From positions 248,001 through 312,000 of the forward strand of contig NZ_SODM01000003.1 in the NCBI RefSeq assembly GCF_004368785.1: a stretch of 64,000 nucleotides of DNA, read 5' to 3'. A program made the translations under genes and the position numbers. Position 1 is the first letter of the stretch, and each line of letters begins with the position of its first letter. Of the stretch, positions 1 to 8,411 are shown piece after piece. Below the pieces are notes generated by a model. It ran no database searches. It worked only from the letters and a program-made list of their open reading frames with translations, and had not been told where the DNA came from. The stretch is from Flavobacterium sp. 270. Its GTDB lineage: Bacteria > Bacteroidota > Bacteroidia > Flavobacteriales > Flavobacteriaceae.

Positions 1-814
1 TAAAATGACAGCTTTTCAGGGTTTTGCAGATATGGAATATCCAATGATGTGCAACGATTCTGAAATGGGAAATCCTGTTTTTGCACAATTGGTACAAGAT
101 CATGAAGTAGCGCATACGTATTTTCCTTTTTATATGGGAATCAACGAAACGCGTTATGCTTTTATGGACGAAGGGTGGGCAACGACTTTTGAATATTTAA
201 TTGGAATTGAAGAACACGGAAAAGAAGCTGCGGATAAATTTTATAAAGACTTTAGAGTAAAAAGATACATCAACGATCGCTCTGCCGAAGAAGATCAGCC
301 AATTATTACGATGTCAACACAAGTTTCTGGCGCCGGATATGGAAACAACTCTTACGGAAAAGCATCTCTTTCTTATTTGGCATTAAAAGATATGCTTGGC
401 GATGAAATGTTCAAAAAAGCACTTCATTCTTATATGGATACATGGAATGGAAAACATCCAATTCCTTGGGATTACTTTAATTCAATTAACAGCGCAACAG
501 GTAAAAACCTCAACTGGTTTTTTAATAACTGGTTTTTCACAAACAATTATATTGATATTGCTGTCAAAAGTGTTTCGCCAGATAATAAAAGTATTGTAGT
601 AGAAAATGTGGGCGGATTTGCAATTCCGTTTGACGTAAATATTGTTTACGCTGATAATTCAAAAGAGACATTACATCAAACTCCGGAAGTTTGGGAAAAG
701 AATAAAAAATCCGCTAAAATTGCTTTAAAAGGCGTTAAGAAAATTAAACAAATAAATCTTGACGGAGGTATTTTTATGGATGCAACACCAAAAAATAATT
801 CATGGTCTAAATAA
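1..814 (+). CDS. M1 family metallopeptidase, C-terminal part (5' end outside window)
   Basis: Zinc aminopeptidase of the M1 (gluzincin) family; only the C-terminal part is present. The reading frame is open to the first base of the window, so the first Met in view (base 5) is internal. Counting from that Met, the zinc motif HEVAH is at residues 33-37, and the third ligand E56 (DEGWA) follows after the usual 18-residue spacing. The rest is the helical C-terminal region. M1 enzymes remove N-terminal residues from peptides. Many Bacteroidota homologues are exported, but the signal peptide would lie upstream. The next gene follows after 9 nt, so the two are probably co-transcribed. Family certain, substrate unknown. 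Confidence 0.9.
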   Translation, partial: KMTAFQGFADMEYPMMCNDSEMGNPVFAQLVQDHEVAHTYFPFYMGINETRYAFMDEGWATTFEYLIGIEEHGKEAADKFYKDFRVKRYINDRSAEEDQPIITMSTQVSGAGYGNNSYGKASLSYLALKDMLGDEMFKKALHSYMDTWNGKHPIPWDYFNSINSATGKNLNWFFNNWFFTNNYIDIAVKSVSPDNKSIVVENVGGFAIPFDVNIVYADNSKETLHQTPEVWEKNKKSAKIALKGVKKIKQINLDGGIFMDATPKNNSWSK

Positions 815-823
815 AGAAATAAG

Positions 824-1216
824 ATGTCTGGAGAAAAAGATTTACAGCAATTACTCAAAAGTTTAAAACCCGAATGCAATCCGGGAGATTATGTTTTTTG
901 TAAAGTCGATCAATTAGGAAATCTTAATTTGGATGAAATCGATATGGTTTTTAAAGAAAAAGAAGCCATTACGCTCATTCTTAAAAAAGAAAAGGCAGAA
1001 AAACTAAACTTAGAATATACTGTTGTAATGTCGTGGATAACACTTTGTATTCATTCGTCATTAGAAGCAGTGGGTTTAACAGCGGCATTTTCAAAAGCAC
1101 TTTCAGATCGAGGCATAAGCTGTAATGTTGTTGCCGCTTATTATCACGATCACATTTTTGTAAATAAAAAAGATACAGAGAAAGCAATGGAAATTTTGAA
1201 TAAATTTTCGTGCTAA
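824..1216 (+). CDS. ACT domain-containing protein (DUF2241-like)
   Basis: Small cytosolic protein of 130 aa resembling the ACT-domain family that includes DUF2241/COG3602. The N-terminal half is an alpha/beta segment (GDYVFCKVD), and the C-terminal half carries ACT-like features (LEAVGLTAAFSKALSDRGISC, then YYHDHIFV). ACT domains bind small ligands, often amino acids; members of this stand-alone family have no firm function. It starts 9 nt after the M1 peptidase stop and is followed by a strong hairpin terminator, so it is probably the last gene of that transcript. Family assignment is by pattern recognition. Confidence 0.78.
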   Translation: MSGEKDLQQLLKSLKPECNPGDYVFCKVDQLGNLNLDEIDMVFKEKEAITLILKKEKAEKLNLEYTVVMSWITLCIHSSLEAVGLTAAFSKALSDRGISCNVVAAYYHDHIFVNKKDTEKAMEILNKFSC

Positions 1217-1246
1217 ACGACCTCTAATTTTCTTTAAGAAATTATA

Positions 1247-1279
1247 AAAGGGAATCTAAAATTATAGATTCCCTTTTTT
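1247..1279 (+). terminator. Intrinsic terminator after ACT-domain gene
   Basis: A 12-bp perfect stem (AAAGGGAATCTA paired with TAGATTCCCTTT) with a 6-nt loop and a T-run. It ends the peptidase/ACT transcript before the acetyltransferase. Confidence 0.85.
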
Positions 1280-1315
1280 GTTGAGTAAATTTGAAACATC
1301 AAAGTAAAACCTAAA

Positions 1316-1726
1316 ATGAAAATTAAAACCATTACAGCATCAGACACCTGGCAGATTAGACACGAAGTAATGTGGCCCGATCAGCCTTTTGAATTTGTAC
1401 AATTAGAAGAAGATGATTTAGGGATACATTTTGGAGTATTTGATGATGAGAAATTAGTTGCTATCGTTTCTTGTTTTATTACTGATGATGAAATGCAGTT
1501 TAGAAAACTAGCAACATTAGAAACTTATCAGGGAAAAGGAATCGCCTCAAAATTACTACAGCATATTTTAAATCTTGCCAAAGAAAAAGGTTTAAAGAAA
1601 GTTTGGTGTAATGCCAGAAACAATAAAAAAGCATTTTACGAAAAATTTGGAATGTTGGATAGTCATAAAAGTTTTACAAAAGCCGGACAAGAATTTACTG
1701 TTATGGAAATTTATTTTAGAAATTAA
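1316..1726 (+). CDS. GNAT family N-acetyltransferase
   Basis: A 136-aa single-domain GNAT acetyltransferase. The acetyl-CoA binding signature is visible as RKLATLETYQGKGIASKLL (Q-x-x-G-x-G/A motif A), preceded by a beta strand with acidic residues and followed by a motif B-like WCNARNNKKAFYEKFGM segment. Such proteins transfer acetyl groups to small amines, antibiotics or protein N-termini; the substrate cannot be read from the sequence. It is monocistronic, placed after the upstream terminator, with about 250 nt of mostly non-coding DNA behind it. Confidence 0.88.
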   Translation: MKIKTITASDTWQIRHEVMWPDQPFEFVQLEEDDLGIHFGVFDDEKLVAIVSCFITDDEMQFRKLATLETYQGKGIASKLLQHILNLAKEKGLKKVWCNARNNKKAFYEKFGMLDSHKSFTKAGQEFTVMEIYFRN

Positions 1727-1974
1727 TCAAAATAATGATTGATTTTTTTGAATATTTTATTTTTTAGAAGTTGAAAAATAAAGCAATCAACATTTATAAT
1801 GTCTTTTTTTGAAAATTCCCTACCGTTTTTAACACGTTTGATGAAGTCTAAAACGCCGTATTTGAAGCGCTTAAGAAAGATTTTAATGATGAAAACGTTT
1901 TCGGTTATTTTGGAGTGTTAAGACTTTCTTATTTTATTTTTTTTGTTCGAATCTTTTATTACTTTCGCACCCAA
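1727..1974 (+). other. Spacer with possible decayed coding segment
   Basis: This 248-bp gap holds no confident gene. Two overlapping frames look weakly protein-like. One is a 40-codon ORF from ATG 1799 to TAA 1921. The other, bases 1844-1914, encodes an acidic/hydrophobic stretch after an in-frame stop (FEALKKDFNDENVFGYFG) and runs on in frame into the next gene. It may be the remnant of a decayed gene. Confidence 0.3.
1943..1967 (+). promoter_or_regulatory. Candidate Bacteroidota promoter for the 1975 gene
   Basis: A TTG at 1943-1945 and a TAnnTTTG-like -7 element TACTTTCG at 1960-1967 lie just before the ATG at 1975. The spacer (14 nt) is short, so the -7 call is better supported than the -33 call. 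Confidence 0.45.
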
Positions 1975-2358
1975 ATGAGAAAGTTACTAGTATTTTTAAC
2001 ATTTATGAATATGCTTCTGTTAGGCGGAGGTCAATATCTTAATGCAAATACGTTAACAGATTCTCAACACCATCACTTAGTTCATAAACACCGAGTAAAA
2101 TTTACCAATCAGGATAGAGGATCTTCTGTAATAGAAGATGCTGATGTAGATCTTGAAGAAGATTTACTTGGAAATGATGATCTTAAAGGTGGACTTACCA
2201 ATAAATTTTTTGCAGTACACTACAGTTTACTAAATGACTTGTATCTGGCACTTTCAGATCAAGCTGCAATAAATGACTACAATCGTTTTAAAATCTACGG
2301 GCCCGTTTACGGCCAGTCAAATCCTATCTATATTACTCTACGAGTATTAAGAATTTGA
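1975..2358 (+). CDS. Hypothetical small exported protein
   Basis: A 127-aa protein of unknown function. ATG at 1975 is preferred to the upstream GTG at 1915 because it opens a clean signal peptide (MRKLLVFLTFMNMLLLGGG) and follows a -7-like element. The mature part is His-rich near the start (HHHLVHKH), then acidic (DADVDLEEDLLGNDDLKGG), and ends YITLRVLRI. No known domain is recognised. It lies 178 nt upstream of the RND efflux operon in the same orientation, so it may be linked in expression or be an exported accessory, but that is inference from position. Confidence 0.6.
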   Translation: MRKLLVFLTFMNMLLLGGGQYLNANTLTDSQHHHLVHKHRVKFTNQDRGSSVIEDADVDLEEDLLGNDDLKGGLTNKFFAVHYSLLNDLYLALSDQAAINDYNRFKIYGPVYGQSNPIYITLRVLRI

Positions 2359-2536
2359 TATACAAGTATACATCGGTTACCTAAAGTGTGATCCTGCATA
2401 TCTTGTTGATGTATATTTTTACTTCTTCCTCATATGAAATTTAAGGTCCTACTTAATGGCTGGCTGATGCATTTTTTCATCTAAAGGAATCACTGAATTC
2501 CAAGCAATCCAATCGCTTAAATTTCTATTAAAAATC

Positions 2537-3619
2537 ATGAAAAGAATTATCTTGTTCACGGGCTTATTTGCCCTTGTGTGCCTAACTAGCTGTACATCAA
2601 AAAAAGAAGAAAAAGAAGAAGTAGAAAAATTTACGGTAACCAATCCAGTAAGAATTGATACTTCGTTTACGAAACAATACGTTTCACAAATTAAATCGGT
2701 TCGTAATATCGAACTACGCGCCCAGGAAAAAGGGTTTTTACAAAACATATATGTTGATGAAGGACAGTTTGTAAAAGCAGGTCAGCTATTGTTCAGAATT
2801 ATGCCAAATATGTATCAGGCTGAGTTACTTAAAGCTCAGGCAGAACAAAAATCAGTAGAAATAGAATTACAAAACTCTAAACTTCTTGCTGACAAAAATA
2901 TCGTTTCTAAAAACGAATTAAGTGTTGCTCAAGCCAAACTTCAATCTGCAAAAGCAGAAGTTGCATTAGCCAAACTTCACTTATCATTTACAGAGATCAG
3001 AGCTCCGTTTGACGGAACAATTGACAGAATTCCATTAAAATTAGGAAGTCTTATTGACGAAGGCGAATTATTGACAAGCCTTTCAGACAACAGTCAAATG
3101 TTTGCTTATTTCAACGTATCAGAGCCAGAATATATCAGCTACCAAACAGATGTAAAAGACCGTGCGCAAACTAAAGTTAATTTGGTTTTAGCTAATGGTG
3201 ATATTTTCAAAGAAAAAGGAAACGTAGAAGTTATCGAAAGTGAATTTAACAACGAAACAGGAAATATCGCTTTTAGAGCAAGATTCCCAAATTCAGGAAA
3301 ATTACTTAGAAACGGAGAAACAGGATCAGTACAAATGCTTGTGCCGCTTAAAAATGCTGTCGTAATTCCGCAAAAAGCAACTTACGAAATTCAGGATAAA
3401 AAATATGTTTTCGTTGTAGACAAAAACAATAAAGTAAGCTCAAGAGAAATTACTATAACTGGCGAAATTCCTGATTTGTACGTGGTTAAAACAGGAGTAA
3501 CAGAAAATGATAAAATTTTACTTGAAGGAGTTCAGAAAGTAAAAGAAAACGACAAAATTAAATACGAATTTCAATCTCCTAAAACGGTAATCAACAGTTT
3601 ACGCGTAAAAGCGGAGTAA
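2537..3619 (+). CDS. RND efflux periplasmic adaptor (MFP, AcrA/MexA type), lipoprotein
   Basis: Membrane-fusion subunit of a tripartite RND pump, linking the inner-membrane RND protein to the outer-membrane factor. 360 aa with SPII signal MKRIILFTGLFALVCLTSC, then an acidic/basic linker. The order matches the HlyD/AcrA fold: beta-strand and lipoyl half (ELRAQEKGFLQNIYVDEGQFVKAGQLLF), alpha-hairpin (about residues 95-145), second lipoyl half (LSFTEIRAPFDGTIDR), beta-barrel and membrane-proximal domain. It is first of a three-gene set with the RND permease and a TolC-like protein. A short inverted repeat separates it from the permease. Confidence 0.93.
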   Translation: MKRIILFTGLFALVCLTSCTSKKEEKEEVEKFTVTNPVRIDTSFTKQYVSQIKSVRNIELRAQEKGFLQNIYVDEGQFVKAGQLLFRIMPNMYQAELLKAQAEQKSVEIELQNSKLLADKNIVSKNELSVAQAKLQSAKAEVALAKLHLSFTEIRAPFDGTIDRIPLKLGSLIDEGELLTSLSDNSQMFAYFNVSEPEYISYQTDVKDRAQTKVNLVLANGDIFKEKGNVEVIESEFNNETGNIAFRARFPNSGKLLRNGETGSVQMLVPLKNAVVIPQKATYEIQDKKYVFVVDKNNKVSSREITITGEIPDLYVVKTGVTENDKILLEGVQKVKENDKIKYEFQSPKTVINSLRVKAE

Positions 3620-3633
3620 ATTTTGTTTAAGTG

Positions 3634-3675
3634 GTTTCAGGTTTCAAATTTCGAACTGAACTTGAAACCTGAGAC
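3634..3675. repeat. Inverted repeat between MFP and RND permease genes
   Basis: Arms GTTTCAGGTTTCAA (3634-3647) and TTGAAACCTGAGAC (3662-3675) pair with one mismatch. The same GTTTCAGGTTT text recurs in the spacer around 52,680 and 52,905, so this is a recurring intergenic word. It could act as an attenuator or mRNA-processing hairpin. Confidence 0.6.
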
Positions 3676-3727
3676 TTGAAACAATTGTAAAATTCCAATT
3701 TGTTTTAATCATTAAAAAAATATAAAA

Positions 3728-6700
3728 ATGTTTAATAAATTTATTCAAAGACCTGTACTGTCGATAGTAATATCGCTGATCATTGTCTTTTTAGGGGTTT
3801 TGTCGGTACTAAGTTTACCTATTACGCAGTTCCCTTCTATTTCACCTCCAATGGTAAACGTTACGGCAGATTACCCTGGATCAAATGGTGAATTGATGAT
3901 TAAGTCTGTTGTTATTCCGTTAGAAAGAGCCTTAAACGGTGTTCCCGGAATGAAATACATGACTTCTGATGCCGGAAATGATGGTGAAGCAAGTATACAA
4001 GTAGTATTTAATTTAGGAACAGATCCTAATCAGGCAGCAATTAACGTTCAGAACCGTGTAGCTTCGGTTACTAATAAACTACCTCCATTAGTAGTAAGAG
4101 AAGGTGTAAAGATTACTCGTGAAGTTCCGAGTATGTTAATGTACGTGAATCTTTATAGTACGGATCCAAATACCGACATGAAATTCTTGTACAACTATGC
4201 AGATATCAACGTATTATCTGAACTAAAAAGGGTAAATGGTATTGGTTCCGGAGATATCTTGGGAACACGTGAATATGCAATGCGTATCTGGTTGAAACCA
4301 GACCGTATGTTAGCATACAAAATTTCTGCAGACGAAGTAATGGAAGCATTATCAAGTCAGAGTTTAGAGGCTTCTCCTGGTAAAACTGGAGAAAGTTCTG
4401 GTAAACGTTCTCAAGCATTTGAATATGTATTGAAATATTCTGGACGTTTTACAACGAAAGAACAATACGGAAACATTGTAGTAAGATCTAATTCTAATGG
4501 TGAACTTTTACGTTTAAAAGATATCGCGAATGTAGAATTTGGAAGCTCGATGTATGATATCTATTCTAATTTGAATGGAAAACCATCTGCCGCTATTGTA
4601 TTAAAACAATCTTTTGGTAGTAATGCGAATCAGGTTATTGAAGACGTAAAAGCTAAATTAGAAAAAATCAAGACTAAATTCCCTAAAGGAATGGATTATG
4701 AAATTTCTTATGACGTTTCTAAATTCCTTGATGCTTCTATCGAAAAAGTAATTCATACCTTAGTTGAAGCTTTTATCTTAGTAGGTTTAGTAGTTTTCCT
4801 TTTCTTAGGAGACTGGCGTTCTACAGTAATTCCTGCAATTGCGGTACCCGTATCTTTGGTAGGAACATTTATATTCATGACATTCTTTGATATTTCATTG
4901 AACTTAATCACATTGTTTGCTTTAGTATTGGCAATTGGGGTCGTCGTCGATGATGCGATTGTAGTAATCGAAGCCGTTCACGCTAAGATGGAAGAAGAAC
5001 ATCTTTCTGCACTTAAAGCAACCAAAAAAGCAATGCACGAGATTGCAGGAGCTATTATTGCGATTACATTCTTAATGGCGGCGGTATTTATTCCGGTTGC
5101 TTTCATGTCGGGTCCTGTTGGAGTTTTCTACAGACAATTCTCGATCACGATGGCAACAGCGATTATCCTTTCTGGTATTGTGGCTTTGACTTTGACACCA
5201 GCGCTTTGTGCGATGATGCTAAAAAACACTCATGGTAAACCTAAAAAGAAAACTCCTGTAAACAGATTTATAGATGGTTTTAATAATAAGTTTAACCTTG
5301 CGCAAGGTAAATACCAAAATGTATTAGCAAAAATTGTAAACAGACGAGTAATTACGTTTGCTGCGCTTATTGGTTTTTGTTTAGGAACTTGGCTAATAAG
5401 CAGTACAGTTCCTTCAGGATTTATTCCGAATGAGGATCAGGGAATGTTTTACGCTATTATTCAGACACCTCCGGGTTCATCATTAGAAAGAACAAACAAT
5501 ATTGCAGAGAAATTGCAAAAAATATCCGAAGGTGTAGAAGGAGTAAAATCTGTTTCTTCATTAGCAGGTTATGAAATCTTGACCGAAGGTACAGGATCTA
5601 ATGCGGGAACTTGTTTGGTTAACTTAGAAGACTGGAACGATCGTAAACAATCTGTTCAGGAAATTATGACAGAACTGGAAGAAAAATCAAAAGATATTCC
5701 AGGTGCAAATATTGAATTCTTTCAACCACCAGCGGTACCAGGATATGGAGCAGCAGGAGGATTTGAGCTTCGTTTATTAGATAAAACAGGTTCTGGAGAT
5801 TTCAAAAAAATGGAAGCTGTAAATAAAGAATTTGTAGAAGAATTAAACAAACGTCCAGAATTATCTAACGTATTTAGTTTCTTTAGTGCGAGTTTCCCTC
5901 AATACATGATGAAAGTTGACAATGATGCTGCACAGCAAAAAAGAGTTTCTATCGAAAACGCGATGAATACTTTGTCAACTCTTGTGGGTAGTAACTACGA
6001 AATCAGTTTCATTAAATACGGTATTAACTATAAAGTAATCGTACAGGCTTCTCCGGAATATCGCGCACAGCCAGACGACATTTTGAAACTTTATGTGAAA
6101 AATAACCGTGACGAAATGGTTCCTTTTTCTGCTTTTATGAAATTAGAAAAAGTATACGGTTTGTCTGAGATTACAAGACACAACATGTACAATTCTACAG
6201 AGATTAGTGGTGGAGCTGCACCGGGTTATAGTTCTGGTACAGCAATTAAAGTAATTCAGGAAGTTGCAGCAAAAAAATTACCTAGAGGTTATGATATTGA
6301 CTGGGCAGGTATTTCTGCTGATGAGGTTGCACAAGGAAATCAGGCCATTTGGGTATTCCTAATCTGTTTAGGATTCGTTTACCTAGTATTGGCAGCACAA
6401 TACGAAAGTTTTATTCTTCCATTATCAGTAATTCTTTCATTACCAGCTGGTATTTTTGGAGCTTTCCTTTTACTGAAATTTACAGGATTAGAGAACAACA
6501 TTTATGCGCAGGTTGCAATGGTAATGCTTATTGGATTATTAGGTAAAAATGCGGTACTGATTGTAGAGTTCGCGATACAAAGACACGCCGCAGGAAAATC
6601 AGTTCTAGAAGCTGCTATGGAAGGTTCAAAAGCGCGTTTCCGTCCTATCTTAATGACATCATTTGCCTTTATTGCAGGTTTATTACCACTTGCGTTTGCT

Positions 6701-6895
6701 ACTGGTCCAGGTAAAATTGGTAACAGAACAATTGGTACAGCAGCAGCGGGTGGAATGCTTATAGGAACTATTTGCGGAGTATTCTTAATTCCGGGTCTGT
6801 ATTTTATTTTTGCTACCATTTCAGAGAAAGTCAAATTGGTTAAAAATGAAGAAGAGAATCCATTAACAGAAGAAATTGATGATAACCATGTATAA
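3728..6895 (+). CDS. RND multidrug efflux permease (HAE1/AcrB family)
   Basis: A 1055-aa inner-membrane proton-driven drug exporter of typical family length. TM1 is at the N-terminus (PVLSIVISLIIVFLGVLSVLSLP), followed by porter domain, TM2-6, a second porter half and TM8-12. The proton-relay aspartate pair is visible in TM4 (AIGVVVDDAIVVIEA), and the matching lysine in TM10 (IGLLGKNAVLIVEFA). It probably forms a trimer that passes substrates to the TolC-like protein encoded next, whose start overlaps its stop by 8 nt, implying translational coupling. Substrate range cannot be inferred; the full 12-TM double-porter layout fits hydrophobic drug export rather than metal export. Confidence 0.95.
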   Translation: MFNKFIQRPVLSIVISLIIVFLGVLSVLSLPITQFPSISPPMVNVTADYPGSNGELMIKSVVIPLERALNGVPGMKYMTSDAGNDGEASIQVVFNLGTDPNQAAINVQNRVASVTNKLPPLVVREGVKITREVPSMLMYVNLYSTDPNTDMKFLYNYADINVLSELKRVNGIGSGDILGTREYAMRIWLKPDRMLAYKISADEVMEALSSQSLEASPGKTGESSGKRSQAFEYVLKYSGRFTTKEQYGNIVVRSNSNGELLRLKDIANVEFGSSMYDIYSNLNGKPSAAIVLKQSFGSNANQVIEDVKAKLEKIKTKFPKGMDYEISYDVSKFLDASIEKVIHTLVEAFILVGLVVFLFLGDWRSTVIPAIAVPVSLVGTFIFMTFFDISLNLITLFALVLAIGVVVDDAIVVIEAVHAKMEEEHLSALKATKKAMHEIAGAIIAITFLMAAVFIPVAFMSGPVGVFYRQFSITMATAIILSGIVALTLTPALCAMMLKNTHGKPKKKTPVNRFIDGFNNKFNLAQGKYQNVLAKIVNRRVITFAALIGFCLGTWLISSTVPSGFIPNEDQGMFYAIIQTPPGSSLERTNNIAEKLQKISEGVEGVKSVSSLAGYEILTEGTGSNAGTCLVNLEDWNDRKQSVQEIMTELEEKSKDIPGANIEFFQPPAVPGYGAAGGFELRLLDKTGSGDFKKMEAVNKEFVEELNKRPELSNVFSFFSASFPQYMMKVDNDAAQQKRVSIENAMNTLSTLVGSNYEISFIKYGINYKVIVQASPEYRAQPDDILKLYVKNNRDEMVPFSAFMKLEKVYGLSEITRHNMYNSTEISGGAAPGYSSGTAIKVIQEVAAKKLPRGYDIDWAGISADEVAQGNQAIWVFLICLGFVYLVLAAQYESFILPLSVILSLPAGIFGAFLLLKFTGLENNIYAQVAMVMLIGLLGKNAVLIVEFAIQRHAAGKSVLEAAMEGSKARFRPILMTSFAFIAGLLPLAFATGPGKIGNRTIGTAAAGGMLIGTICGVFLIPGLYFIFATISEKVKLVKNEEENPLTEEIDDNHV

Positions 6896-8327
6896 ATTTA
6901 AACCATATCAATATAGTATTGCATTAGGATTATGTCTTGTTGCTGCGGGCTGTAAAGCCCCGGCACCAGAGACAGCTACTGCAAGCGCGCCAGTTCCGGA
7001 AGCATTTGGAGCTGTAAAAACTCAGGACACAACAAATACATCTAACCTTAAATGGAAAGATTTCTTTAAAGATCAAAATCTTGTTGATTTGATTGATATT
7101 GCCCTAAAAAATAATCAGGAGCTTAACATTACTTTGCAGGAAATAGAAATTGCAAAGAATGATATCCGAGTTAGAAAAGGATTGTTATTACCAACAGCTG
7201 GTATTCGTGCCGGTGCAGGAGTAGAAAAAGTAGGAAGATATACAAGCCAAGGTGCCGGTGATGCTACTACAGAAATTAAACCGGGAATTGAAACACCAGA
7301 TCCGTTGGGAGATTTTACAATTGCAGCTTACGCAAACTGGGAAGTAGATATCTGGAAAAAACTTCGCAATTCTAAAAAAGCGGCAGTAAACAGATATTTA
7401 GCAACCGTAGAAGGTAAAAACTTTGTAATCACAAATTTAATTGCTGAAGTTGCCGATTCGTATTACGAATTAATGGCTCTTGATGCACAGCTTGATATTG
7501 TAAAACAAACGATTACTTTACAAAGCAATGCACTTGAAATTGTAAAAATTCAAAAACAAGCAGCAAGAGCAACAGAACTTGGCGTAAAGAAATTTGAAGC
7601 AGAAGTTTTGACTTCAAAAAGCATGGAGTTTGATATTCTACAACAAATAAAAGAAAACGAAAACAAAATCAATTTCTTATTAGGTAGATATCCACAGGAA
7701 GTAAAAAGAACAAATTCTAATTTCTTGACTTTATTGCCAGCTGCAGTAAATTCTGGACTTCCATCTCAATTGTTGATGAATCGTCCAGACGTAAAACAAG
7801 CAGAATTAGAATTGGTGGCTGCAAAACTAGATGTAAAAGTAGCACGTGCAGAGTTTTATCCTTCTTTGGATATTTCTGCAGCATTCGGGATACAAGCATT
7901 TAAGCCATCTTACTTGTTTACATTTCCAGAATCAATTTTGTATTCTTTAGCAGGAGATGTTGTAGCACCTTTAATCAATAGAAATGCTATTAAAGCAGAG
8001 TTTTCTAGTGCCAATGCAAGACAACTTCAGGCTTTATATAATTATGACAAAACCATATTAAATGCTTATTTAGAAGTTTCCAATCAGCTTTCTAAAATTG
8101 AGAATTTACAGAAAAGTTACGATTTAAAATCACAACAAGTTGATGCGTTAAATACATCTATCGATGTTTCTAATGATTTATTTAAATCGGCTAGAGTTGA
8201 TTATTTCGAAGTTTTGATGACACAGCGTGATGCTTTGGAAGCAAAATTAGAATTAGTTGATACTAAAAAAGAACAGCTAAATGCAGCAGTTTATGTTTAC
8301 AGAGATTTAGGCGGCGGTTGGAAATAA
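6888..8327 (+). CDS. RND efflux outer-membrane factor (TolC/NodT family), lipoprotein
   Basis: Outer-membrane channel of the tripartite pump. ATG at 6888 is chosen over the TTG and ATG 12 and 9 nt upstream because it begins a clean SPII signal (MYKFKPYQYSIALGLCLVAAGC). About 479 aa, with two OEP repeats: first around WKDFFKDQNLVDLIDIALKNNQEL, second around LPSQLLMNRPDVKQAELELVAAKLDV, each with long alpha-helical barrel segments. The N-terminal cysteine should be lipidated as in OprM. The overlap with the permease stop indicates co-translation; a bidirectional hairpin terminator follows. Confidence 0.92.
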   Translation: MYKFKPYQYSIALGLCLVAAGCKAPAPETATASAPVPEAFGAVKTQDTTNTSNLKWKDFFKDQNLVDLIDIALKNNQELNITLQEIEIAKNDIRVRKGLLLPTAGIRAGAGVEKVGRYTSQGAGDATTEIKPGIETPDPLGDFTIAAYANWEVDIWKKLRNSKKAAVNRYLATVEGKNFVITNLIAEVADSYYELMALDAQLDIVKQTITLQSNALEIVKIQKQAARATELGVKKFEAEVLTSKSMEFDILQQIKENENKINFLLGRYPQEVKRTNSNFLTLLPAAVNSGLPSQLLMNRPDVKQAELELVAAKLDVKVARAEFYPSLDISAAFGIQAFKPSYLFTFPESILYSLAGDVVAPLINRNAIKAEFSSANARQLQALYNYDKTILNAYLEVSNQLSKIENLQKSYDLKSQQVDALNTSIDVSNDLFKSARVDYFEVLMTQRDALEAKLELVDTKKEQLNAAVYVYRDLGGGWK

Positions 8328-8352
8328 GTTTTTGCCTTTTTTATTTGTAGAT

Positions 8353-8386
8353 AAAAGCCTTTCGGGAGAAATTCTGAAAGGCTTTT
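8353..8386. terminator. Bidirectional terminator between efflux operon and sensor kinase
   Basis: Stem AAAAGCCTTTC (8353-8363) with GAAAGGCTTTT (8376-8386), A-rich on one side and T-rich on the other. It can serve both convergent transcripts. Confidence 0.85.
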
Positions 8387-8411
8387 GAATTTTATAAAAC
8401 GATCTGTTGCT

